Shown here piece after piece: positions 24,911-32,459 of a stretch of 64,000 bases of DNA (position 1 is the stretch's first letter; each line of letters begins with the position of its first letter). A model generated the notes under the pieces. That model had not been told where the DNA came from. It made no database searches and was given only the letters and a program-made list of their open reading frames with translations. The stretch spans positions 368,090 through 432,089 of the forward strand of contig NZ_JANYMP010000003.1 in NCBI RefSeq assembly GCF_025061645.1. The letters run 5' to 3'. This stretch comes from Umezawaea endophytica. GTDB taxonomy: Bacteria; Actinomycetota; Actinomycetes; Mycobacteriales; Pseudonocardiaceae. Position numbers and translations under genes: made by a program.

Positions 24911-25717
24911 ATGAACCAGAATCCGACCAGCCTGATGCCTGCATCGCGGCCCTCGTTCGACTACTCGCCCTACGCGGTCACCTACCAGAACCGCGCGGAG
25001 TACGTGCCCGCGGTCATCGACGCCCTCGTGCGGGTGGCCGAGGTTCCCGCCGGGGGTTCGATCTGCGACATCGGAGCGGGTTCCGGGCACCTCACCGAAC
25101 CGCTGCTGCGCCGCGGCTTCTCGGTGGACGCCGTGGAGCCGACGCCCGCCATGCGCCAACTCGGCGAGCAGAGGACCCGCGACTACCCGAACACCCACTG
25201 GTACGACGGCAGGGGCGAGTCGTCGGGCAGGCAGGCCGACACGTACGCGCTGGTCACCTTCGGTTCCTCGTTCGACCTGACCCAACGCCCGCAAGCGCTC
25301 GCGGAGGCGGCCCGCATCCTGACGGGCACCGGGTACTTCGCGTGCCTGTGGAACCACCGGGTGCTCGACGACCCGTTGCAGGCGCGGGTCGAACAACTGA
25401 TCCACGACCGGATCCCGGACTACAGCTACGGGATCCGCCGCACCGACCAGACCCCCGTCATCGCGGCGAGCGGTCTCCTCGAAACCCCGGTCACGCTGTC
25501 GGGCACGCAGGTCTTCCGACTGTCCAGCGAGGCCTGGTGCGACGCGTGGGCCTCGCACTCGACGGTCAGCCAGCAGTCGGGCAACGGCTTCACCAGCCTG
25601 GTGGACGAGATCCGCGACCTGGTGCGCGCGGAGACCGGGGACTGGATCGACGTCCCCTACACCACGAGGGCCTGGGTGGCGCGGGTCGCCGGGGACGGCA
25701 AGGACTCCCAGCGGTGA
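24911..25717 (+). CDS. SAM-dependent methyltransferase (candidate phosphoramidate O-methyltransferase)
   Basis: A 268-aa class I methyltransferase with motif I ICDIGAGSGHL, an acidic end of strand 2 in VDAVEPTPAM, and a type-11/25 fold. Its stop overlaps the start of the putative glutamine kinase by 4 bp. In Campylobacter jejuni the O-methyl phosphoramidate (MeOPN) genes cj1418c-cj1415c are preceded in transcription by methyltransferase genes cj1419c and cj1420c. The same position here suggests O-methylation of the phosphoramidate, but methylation of the aromatic or amino acid scaffold is also possible. Family membership is seen in the sequence; substrate is inference. Confidence 0.8.
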   Translation: MNQNPTSLMPASRPSFDYSPYAVTYQNRAEYVPAVIDALVRVAEVPAGGSICDIGAGSGHLTEPLLRRGFSVDAVEPTPAMRQLGEQRTRDYPNTHWYDGRGESSGRQADTYALVTFGSSFDLTQRPQALAEAARILTGTGYFACLWNHRVLDDPLQARVEQLIHDRIPDYSYGIRRTDQTPVIAASGLLETPVTLSGTQVFRLSSEAWCDAWASHSTVSQQSGNGFTSLVDEIRDLVRAETGDWIDVPYTTRAWVARVAGDGKDSQR

Positions 25718-28074
25718 AGGCACCGCTGGTCCGGCTCGGGACCAAAGCGGAGACGCTGCGACGGTTACGACCGCTGATGACCACGGCTCGGGTCCTGCCG
25801 CTGATGCACTTCACCCTGCGCGAATGGCAGGACGGGCCGGATCGCCTGCTGGCCGAGTTGCGCGGGCACGGGTGGGCGGCGGGACCGGTGATGGTCCGCA
25901 GCAGCGCGATGACCGAGGACACCGGAACCGACTCCAACGCGGGTCGGTTCCGCTCGGTCCCCGCCCGGAGTGAGGCCGAGGTCGTCCCCGCGCTGACCGA
26001 GGTCTTCGCCTCGTACGGCCGGGCCGACGCGGACGACCAGATCCTGATCCAGCCGCTGCTCGAACACGTCCAGGCCAGCGGGGTGGCGTTCTCCTGCGAT
26101 CCCAACAGCGGCGCGCCCTACCGGGTGGTGAACTGGAGCGGGACCGACCAGACCGACGCGGTGACCGGCGGTGGCCAGACGGAGCTGCACATCTCCTACG
26201 GCGCGGCGTGGGCGGGCCAGGACGAGGCGCCGGACCCGCGGGTGGGCGCGGTGTGGGCGCTGCTCACCGAGTTGCACGGTCTCCTGGGCGAACGGCAGCG
26301 GCTGGACATCGAGTTCGCGTTCTCGGACCGCGGTGAGCTGATCCTGCTCCAGGTCCGGCCGCTGGCGGTGCGGAAGGCCGTCCTGGCGGTGGACACCCAC
26401 CGCGCCACGCTGTCCGACACCGCCGCGCGGATGGCCGAGGCCATCCGGCCGCGGTCGCGGGTGCTCGGGCACCGCGCGGTCTTCGGGGTGATGCCGGACT
26501 GGAACCCGGCCGAGATGATCGGGCTGCGGCCCCGGCCGCTCGCGCTGTCGCTGTACCGCCACCTCGTCACCGACCGGGTCTGGGCGGCCGCCCGCACGCG
26601 CTACGGCTACCGGGACATGACCGGCGTGCGGTTGATGGTCGAGTTCTCCGGGCTCCCCTACATCGACGTGGCCGCCAGCCTCACGTCGTTCGTCCCGCGC
26701 GAGGTGCCCGACGACCTCGCCGACCGGCTCGTCGGGCACTGGCTGGACGAGCTGGTGGCGAAGCCCTACCTGCACGACAAGATCGAGTCGCACATCGCCG
26801 TGTCGGCCTGGACCTTCAGCACCCGGCACCGGCTGGAAGCCCTCACCGCGGCCGGTTTCAGCGCCGGTGAACGCGACCAGCTCGCCGGTTCCCTGCGCGG
26901 GCTCACCAACGACCTCGTCCGGGGCCCCCTGTGGGAGCAGGACGTCGCCAGGCTGGGCCTGCTGAACGTGATCGACATCGGCCACCTCCACGCGGCCGGT
27001 TGCGGCGCGCACGACGTCGGCTGCTGCGGCCCGGCGCTGGTGGCCCAGTTGGACGTCTGCGCCTCTTACGGCTCCGGCCCCTTCGCCGCGCTGGCCAGGG
27101 CCGCCTTCATCGCCACCGACTTCCTGGAGGACCTGGTGGACGAGGGCATCCTGTCCCTCGACGACCGGGCCCGCTTCATCGGCGGTCTCGGGCTGGTCGC
27201 CAGCGAGATGCGGCGGGATCTCGCCGAGCTGGACCGGCCGGACTTCCTCAAGCGCTACGGCCACCTGCGGCCCGGAACCTACGACATCCTCTCGCCCCGC
27301 TACGACGAAACCCCCGAGCGCTACTTCGACTGGTCCGCGAAGGACAGCCTGAAGCCGGTCCCCCACGGCGAAGAACCCCCGTTCGAGCTGAGCGGCGGGC
27401 AGCGGCGGCGGGTCGAAGCGCTCCTCGTCCGGGAGGGCTTGAAGTTCGACGCCTCCCGGCTGATGGACTTCCTGGCCACGGCGATCCGCGGGCGTGAGCA
27501 CGGCAAGTTGGCCTTCACGTCGGTCCTCAGCGACGTGCTGACCGGCGCCCGGCGCCTCGGGGAGCGCTCCGGGCACGGCGTCGACGACCTGAGCCACCTC
27601 GACGTGCGCACCCTCGGTGCGCTGACCGGGCGGCCGGGCGACGACGGGCCGGTGCTGCGCGCGGCGGTGACCAGGGGCCGGGAAGCCCACGCCGTCAGCC
27701 GGACCGTGGTGCTGCCACCGCTCGTGACCGACCCGGCGAACGTCAGGAGCTTCGCCCTGCCGCAGATCCGGCCGAACTTCGTCACCCAGGGTAGGGTGAC
27801 CGCACGGGTCGCCCGGATCGACGCCGGGGACTCCCCGGACGGCGCCATCGTCCTGGTCGCCAGCGCCGACCCCGGTTACGACTGGCTGTTCACCCGCGGC
27901 ATCTCCGGGTTGGTGACCGCGTTCGGCGGAGCGAACTCGCACATGGCCATCCGGGCGCTGGAACTGGGCATCCCGGCCGTGATCGGGGCGGGCGCGGCGC
28001 TGTTCGACCAGTGGTCGCAGGCGCACGTGCTCGAACTGGACGCGGCGGGCGGCCTCGTGACGGTGATCGCGTGA
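25714..28074 (+). CDS. Putative L-glutamine kinase (PEP-synthase-like, phosphoramidate pathway)
   Basis: A 786-aa protein with the N-terminal ATP-binding domain of the PEP synthase/PPDK family (VMVRSSAMTEDTGTDSNAGR; IEFAFSDRGELILLQVRPLA), a large central domain without PEP-synthase PEP-binding signature, and a C-terminal swivelling domain with the phospho-histidine His743 in FGGANSHMAIRALELGIPA. This plan matches L-glutamine kinase Cj1418 (about 770 aa), which makes glutamine phosphate from ATP and Gln, releasing AMP and Pi. Rifampin phosphotransferase shares the plan, so phosphorylation of a drug-like substrate is the alternative; the three genes downstream favour glutamine kinase. A TTA codon is at residue 18. 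GTG 25714 overlaps the previous stop. Confidence 0.75.
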   Translation: MKAPLVRLGTKAETLRRLRPLMTTARVLPLMHFTLREWQDGPDRLLAELRGHGWAAGPVMVRSSAMTEDTGTDSNAGRFRSVPARSEAEVVPALTEVFASYGRADADDQILIQPLLEHVQASGVAFSCDPNSGAPYRVVNWSGTDQTDAVTGGGQTELHISYGAAWAGQDEAPDPRVGAVWALLTELHGLLGERQRLDIEFAFSDRGELILLQVRPLAVRKAVLAVDTHRATLSDTAARMAEAIRPRSRVLGHRAVFGVMPDWNPAEMIGLRPRPLALSLYRHLVTDRVWAAARTRYGYRDMTGVRLMVEFSGLPYIDVAASLTSFVPREVPDDLADRLVGHWLDELVAKPYLHDKIESHIAVSAWTFSTRHRLEALTAAGFSAGERDQLAGSLRGLTNDLVRGPLWEQDVARLGLLNVIDIGHLHAAGCGAHDVGCCGPALVAQLDVCASYGSGPFAALARAAFIATDFLEDLVDEGILSLDDRARFIGGLGLVASEMRRDLAELDRPDFLKRYGHLRPGTYDILSPRYDETPERYFDWSAKDSLKPVPHGEEPPFELSGGQRRRVEALLVREGLKFDASRLMDFLATAIRGREHGKLAFTSVLSDVLTGARRLGERSGHGVDDLSHLDVRTLGALTGRPGDDGPVLRAAVTRGREAHAVSRTVVLPPLVTDPANVRSFALPQIRPNFVTQGRVTARVARIDAGDSPDGAIVLVASADPGYDWLFTRGISGLVTAFGGANSHMAIRALELGIPAVIGAGAALFDQWSQAHVLELDAAGGLVTVIA

Positions 28075-28679
28075 GCCGCCGGATCGGGGTCACCCAGCGC
28101 TGCGCGGACGACGAGGCCACCGGCGAGCGCCGGTACGCCCTCGACGCCCGCTGGTTCGAGTTCCTGTCGGCCTGCGGCGTCCTCGCGGTTCCGCTGCCCA
28201 ACATCGCCGAGGTGGCCCTCCGCACGGCGGACGAGCTGAGCCTGGACGGTTTCCTCTTCACCGGCGGGGGCGATCTCGCCGAGGCGGGCGGGAACCAGCC
28301 GGAACGTGACGAGACCGAGCGGGAGCTGCTGGCACTGGCGATCCGGGAGGGTCGGCCGGTGCTCGGGGTGTGCCGGGGCATGGAACTGATCGCCACCGCG
28401 CTCGGCGCACGGCTGAAGCCGGTGGACGGGCACGTGGCCACCCGGCACACCATCACCCAGGAGGACGGCGAACGCGTGGTGAACAGCTATCACGACCTCG
28501 CGGTCGACGGGCTCCCGGCCGAGGTGGTCGTGACCGCGTGGTGCGAGGACGTCGTCGAGGCGGTCCGGCACCGGGACGCCCCGGTCGAGGGGATCATGTG
28601 GCACCCGGAGCGGGAACCCGTGCACGCCCAGCCGGACCTCCTGCTCGTCCGCCGCCTGTTCCGGGCGGTGGACCGATGA
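28071..28679 (+). CDS. Putative gamma-glutamyl-CDP-amidate hydrolase (class I glutamine amidotransferase fold)
   Basis: A 202-aa class I amidotransferase-like hydrolase. The nucleophile is Cys101 in PVLGVCRGMELI, and the His-Glu pair is in GIMWHPEREP. Generic relatives are gamma-glutamyl-GABA hydrolases (PuuD). The size and position match Cj1417, which cleaves gamma-glutamyl-CDP-amidate to glutamate and cytidine diphosphoramidate. Start and stop codons both overlap neighbours by 4 bp (GTGA, ATGA). The assignment depends on synteny with the glutamine kinase and cytidylyltransferase genes as much as on motifs. Confidence 0.75.
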   Translation: MSRRIGVTQRCADDEATGERRYALDARWFEFLSACGVLAVPLPNIAEVALRTADELSLDGFLFTGGGDLAEAGGNQPERDETERELLALAIREGRPVLGVCRGMELIATALGARLKPVDGHVATRHTITQEDGERVVNSYHDLAVDGLPAEVVVTAWCEDVVEAVRHRDAPVEGIMWHPEREPVHAQPDLLLVRRLFRAVDR

Positions 28680-29422
28680 GGGCGATCATCCTGGCCGCGG
28701 GGCGGGGCGGGCGGATGCGGCCGTACACCGAGGACCGGCCCAAGTGCCTGGTCGAACTCCGGGGCCGGTCGCTGCTCGACCGGCAGGTGTCCGCGCTGCG
28801 CGGGGGTGGCGTCGACGAGATCGGCGTCGTCACCGGCTGGCGGGGCGAAGCGTTCGCGGGTACCGGGTTGCGGACCTTCGAGAACCCGCTCTGGGCGCGC
28901 AGCACGATGGTCGAGTCGCTGGCGGCCGCGGCCGAGTGGCTCGCGGAGGAGCCGGTCATCGTCTCCTACGGCGACATCGTCTTCTCGGCCGCGACCGTCC
29001 GCGATCTCGTGCGCTCGACCGCGGGCATTGCCGTCGCCTACGACACCGAGTGGGAAAGCGTGTGGCGGCAACGGTTCGAGGAGCCGTTGAGCGACGCCGA
29101 GACCTTCCAGGTCGACGCCGACGGCCTGCTGACCGACATCGGGTCGCGGCCGGACAGCCTGGCGCAGGTGCGCGGGCAGTACATGGGCCTGGTGCGCCTG
29201 ACCCCGACGGCGTGGGAGGTGCTGCGGGAGACCAGGGCCGCCTCCGAGGAGAACGCGGCGCTGGACATGACGGGCCTGCTCGGCCTCGTGACGCGAACCG
29301 GCCGCCTGCGGATCGCGGCGGTGCCGAACACGGGTCCGTGGTGGGAGTTCGACAGCCCGTCCGATGTGGACGCCGGTCTGCCGGTACTCGACAGGCTGGA
29401 CGCCGAACAGGAAGGCGGGTGA
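28676..29422 (+). CDS. Putative CTP:phosphoglutamine cytidylyltransferase
   Basis: A 248-aa nucleotidyltransferase. The N-terminal signature MRAIILAAGRGGRMRPYT followed by RPKCLVEL is typical of LicC-like and phosphoglutamine cytidylyltransferases. FENPLWARSTMVESLAAA and EPVIVSYGDIVF carry the metal/nucleotide-binding Asp. Cj1416, the Campylobacter counterpart of similar size, couples CTP to glutamine phosphate to give gamma-glutamyl-CDP-amidate. A phosphocholine or sugar-1-phosphate nucleotidyltransferase is the alternative, but no such pathway is present nearby. It overlaps both neighbours by 4 bp. Confidence 0.75.
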   Translation: MRAIILAAGRGGRMRPYTEDRPKCLVELRGRSLLDRQVSALRGGGVDEIGVVTGWRGEAFAGTGLRTFENPLWARSTMVESLAAAAEWLAEEPVIVSYGDIVFSAATVRDLVRSTAGIAVAYDTEWESVWRQRFEEPLSDAETFQVDADGLLTDIGSRPDSLAQVRGQYMGLVRLTPTAWEVLRETRAASEENAALDMTGLLGLVTRTGRLRIAAVPNTGPWWEFDSPSDVDAGLPVLDRLDAEQEGG

Positions 29423-29964
29423 TCGGGGTGGACGCCGGAGTCGTGTGGGTCACCGGTTTGTCCGGGGCCGGGAAGAGCACCGTGACGTCGATCGTCAGCG
29501 GCAGGTTGACGGCAGCGGGCCGTCGACCGGTCGTGCTGGACGGCGACCGGATGCGGCTGATCATGCCGACTCCGCCGGGGTACACCGAACCCGAACGGCG
29601 GCGGACCGCCGTGTACTACTCGCGGCTCGCGCACGAGCTGGCCGACCAGGGGCACCTCGTGCTGTGCGCCACCATCTCCCTCTTCCACGACGTGCACCGC
29701 TGGAACCGGGAGAACATCAAGGACTACCTGGAGATCTGGTTGCGGGTGCCGTTGACCACCTTGAAGGACCGGGAGGGCAGGGCCGCCTTCTACGACCACC
29801 GGAGCCTCGCCCCCGACCAGGCGCCGCTGCGGAACGTGGTCGGCGTGGACGCCCCGGCGCAGTTCCCCCACGCGGCCGACCTGGTCATCGACAACTTCGG
29901 GGACACGACCGCGGACGCCGCCGCAGACCGGGTCATGGACGCCATCACCGGGCGGCGGTCGTGA
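29419..29964 (+). CDS. Putative cytidine diphosphoramidate kinase (APS-kinase family)
   Basis: A 181-aa P-loop kinase of the CysC family: Walker A GLSGAGKST at residues 13-21 and LDGDRMR. The canonical APS-binding signatures are replaced: the GLNxDLGF region reads IMPTPPGYTEPERRR, and the KNFTGIDSPYE region reads NVVGVDAPAQFP. The internal segment CATISLFHDVHRWNRENI is not part of assimilatory APS kinases. Cj1415, annotated long ago as APS kinase, phosphorylates the 3' position of cytidine diphosphoramidate. No ATP sulfurylase accompanies this gene, so a role in PAPS supply is less likely. GTG 29419 overlaps the previous stop. Confidence 0.75.
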   Translation: MIGVDAGVVWVTGLSGAGKSTVTSIVSGRLTAAGRRPVVLDGDRMRLIMPTPPGYTEPERRRTAVYYSRLAHELADQGHLVLCATISLFHDVHRWNRENIKDYLEIWLRVPLTTLKDREGRAAFYDHRSLAPDQAPLRNVVGVDAPAQFPHAADLVIDNFGDTTADAAADRVMDAITGRRS

Positions 29965-32456
29965 ACCGAGCGGCCACCCTCCCGGAACTCTTCCGAGCAC
30001 AGGTCGCGCGCACACCCGACGCTCTCGCGCTGCGCTTCGAGGAACGGGAGCACAGCTACGCGCGGCTCGACGCGCGCACGGACCGCTTGGCGCGGGTCCT
30101 GGTGTCCCACGGCGTCGGGCCGGAACGGATCGTCGCGGTCGTGCTGCCGCGCTCGGACCACCTGGTCCTGGCCGTCCTGGCCGTGGCGAAGGCGGGCGGC
30201 GCGTTCCTGCCGATCGACTCCCGGCACCCGGCGGACCGCGTCCGGTCGATCATCGCCGACGCCCGGCCGGTGCTGACCGTGACGTCCGAGAACATCGACG
30301 CCCTGATGGACGCCACGGCGGACGATCCGCTGCCCGGCACGCCGAGGGTGGATCAACTCGCCTACGCCATCTACACGTCCGGCACCACGGGAGGGCCGAA
30401 GGGCGTCCTGACCACCCACGCCGGGATCGAAGGGCTCACCGGGGCCCAAGGCGACGCGTTCGAGGTCGGTCCGGGCAGCCGGGTGCTCCAGTTCGCCTCC
30501 CCCAGCTTCGACGCCCTGATCGCCGAGCTGTGCGTGACGCTGCTGCGCGGGGCGACCCTGGTGGTCGCACCCCAGCGGCGCCTGGAGCCGGGAGCCGCAC
30601 TGGCCGAGCTGATCGCCGCGGAACGGATCACGCACGCGACCCTGCCACCGGCCCTGCTGCCGCTCCAGGAGGGCCGTGACGGTCTTCCGGCCGACCTCGC
30701 GATCATCGTGACGGGTGAGACCTGCCCTCCCGACGTCGTGGCCCGGTGGTCCCGTGACCGGCTCATGCTCAACGCCTACGGGCCGACCGAGACGACCGTC
30801 TGCGCGACGATGGCCCGCCTCTTCCCCGGCGCGGAGATCTCGAACATCGGCTCGATGGTCGCCGAGACCGCGGCGCACGTGCTCGACGGGAAACTGCGCC
30901 CGGTGCCGGACGGGGAGCCGGGCGACCTGTACCTGACCGGTCCCGGCCTGGCCCGCGGTTATCTCGGGCAGCCCGCGCTGACCAGCGGCCGGTACGTGGC
31001 CGATCCGTTCGGCGCGCCCGGCTCCCGGATGTACCGGACCGGCGACCTCGCGTGCCGGCGCGCCGACGGTTCACTCCTCTTCCTCGGCCGCGCGGACGAC
31101 CAGATCAAGGTGCGGGGCAACCGGGTCGAGCCAGCCGAGGTCGAGCAGGTGCTGGCGGAGCACCCGGACGTGACCCAGGCTCGGGTGGTGCTGCGCCGGG
31201 ACGACGGCGACCCCCGCCTGGTCGCCTACGTGGTCCCCGCCGACGTCGGCGGGATCCAAACACCCGTCCTGCGGAAACTGGTCGCCACCCGGCTCCCCGA
31301 CTACATGGTCCCCGCGGCCTTCGTGCCGGTGGAGAAGCTGCCGATGACCACCAACGGCAAGCTCGACCTCAAGGCGCTGCCGGTGCCCCGGTTCGTGGCG
31401 GGCACCACCGGGACCGCGCCGCGCACCCCGCAGGAGGAGACCCTCTGCCAACTCTTCGCGGACCTGTTGGCGCTGCCGCGGGTCGGGATCGACGACAACT
31501 TCTTCGAACTGGGCGGCGATTCGCTGCTGGCGACCCGGCTGTCCGCGCGGGTGCGCGCCACCCTCGGCTTGGAGTGCCCGGTGCACTCGATCGTCGAGGC
31601 GGGCACCCCGGCAGGCGTCGCCGCCCGGCTCGGCGTCGACAGCACCGAGGCCGCCCTCGCGCCGGTGCTCCCGCTGCGGGCCGCCGGTCGCAGGCCGCCG
31701 GTGTTCTGCGTCCACCCGGCAGGCGGGATCTCCTGGTCCTATGCGGGGCTGCTGCCCCAGGTGGACGGTCGACATCCGGTGTACGGCCTGCAAGCGCACG
31801 GGTTGACGGGAACCGAGCCCGTCGTGCGCGACCTGGACGAGATGGTGGGCAACTACCTCGCCGCGATCCGCGAGGTGCAACCCCGTGGCCCGTACCACCT
31901 CCTGGGGTGGTCGTTCGGCGGCTTGGTGGCCCACGCGCTCGCCGCCCGGATCCAGCTCGACGGCGACCGGGTCGGCCTGCTGGCACTGCTGGACGCCTAC
32001 CCGGTGGTGCCTCCCGATCTGTTGCGCGGCAACGACGAGGCCGCGCTGCTGGCCGACCTGGCGCACTTCGTCAACCTGCCCGCCGACACCGACCGGCCCC
32101 TCGACCGGGCCGCGGTGCTGGAACTGGCCCGCCGGGAGGGCAGCGCCCTGGCCAGTCTGGACGCCGCGACGATCGAACGGGTCATCGACGTCTTCGCCGC
32201 CAACCACGAGCTGACCCGGACCTACGCGCCCCGAACGGTCCGAGGCGACCTGCACTTCTTCACCGCCACCCGCGACCGGCGGGCGGGGCTGGCCGCCACC
32301 GACTGGCGCGCCTTCGTCGAGGGGGAAGTGCACGAGCACGAAGTGGACTGCACGCACCAGGACATGGGACAGGTGAAACCGATGGCCCACATCGGCGCGG
32401 TCATCGCCGCGGTGCTGCCCCCGTCGAAGTCCTCCGCAGCCGAGCCCGAGAGGTGA
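29961..32456 (+). CDS. NRPS single module: adenylation-PCP-thioesterase
   Basis: An 831-aa protein with an adenylation domain (about 1-500; AYAIYTSGTTGGPKG, NAYGPTETT, YRTGD, NGKLDLKALP), a carrier domain (about 510-580; DDNFFELGGDSLLATR with the phosphopantetheine Ser) and a type I thioesterase (about 600-831; LLGWSFGG nucleophile elbow). There is no condensation domain. Reading the binding pocket against GrsA gives roughly D-A-A-A-V-G-A-V-C-K, nearest to Tyr/Phe codes such as the BacC Tyr code; this manual alignment is approximate. It probably activates an aromatic (beta-)amino acid that the halogenase modifies on the carrier before TE release. It overlaps the kinase gene by 4 bp. Confidence 0.9.
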   Translation: MNRAATLPELFRAQVARTPDALALRFEEREHSYARLDARTDRLARVLVSHGVGPERIVAVVLPRSDHLVLAVLAVAKAGGAFLPIDSRHPADRVRSIIADARPVLTVTSENIDALMDATADDPLPGTPRVDQLAYAIYTSGTTGGPKGVLTTHAGIEGLTGAQGDAFEVGPGSRVLQFASPSFDALIAELCVTLLRGATLVVAPQRRLEPGAALAELIAAERITHATLPPALLPLQEGRDGLPADLAIIVTGETCPPDVVARWSRDRLMLNAYGPTETTVCATMARLFPGAEISNIGSMVAETAAHVLDGKLRPVPDGEPGDLYLTGPGLARGYLGQPALTSGRYVADPFGAPGSRMYRTGDLACRRADGSLLFLGRADDQIKVRGNRVEPAEVEQVLAEHPDVTQARVVLRRDDGDPRLVAYVVPADVGGIQTPVLRKLVATRLPDYMVPAAFVPVEKLPMTTNGKLDLKALPVPRFVAGTTGTAPRTPQEETLCQLFADLLALPRVGIDDNFFELGGDSLLATRLSARVRATLGLECPVHSIVEAGTPAGVAARLGVDSTEAALAPVLPLRAAGRRPPVFCVHPAGGISWSYAGLLPQVDGRHPVYGLQAHGLTGTEPVVRDLDEMVGNYLAAIREVQPRGPYHLLGWSFGGLVAHALAARIQLDGDRVGLLALLDAYPVVPPDLLRGNDEAALLADLAHFVNLPADTDRPLDRAAVLELARREGSALASLDAATIERVIDVFAANHELTRTYAPRTVRGDLHFFTATRDRRAGLAATDWRAFVEGEVHEHEVDCTHQDMGQVKPMAHIGAVIAAVLPPSKSSAAEPER

Positions 32457-32459
32457 GCC

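Noticed and set aside
25714-28074. Housekeeping PEP synthase or rifampin phosphotransferase
   Set aside because: It lacks a PEP-synthase PEP-binding signature, and coupling to cytidylyltransferase, hydrolase and kinase genes fits glutamine kinase better. Rifampin-phosphotransferase-like activity cannot be fully excluded.
29419-29964. Assimilatory APS kinase supplying PAPS
   Set aside because: The APS-binding signatures are replaced, no ATP sulfurylase accompanies it, and its three upstream neighbours match the phosphoramidate pathway. PAPS supply is kept only as an alternative.
29961-32456. Arylpyruvate-dimerising A-T-TE enzyme (atromentin or polyporic acid type)
   Set aside because: The adenylation domain keeps the Asp that binds the amino group, which keto-acid-activating homologues lack.
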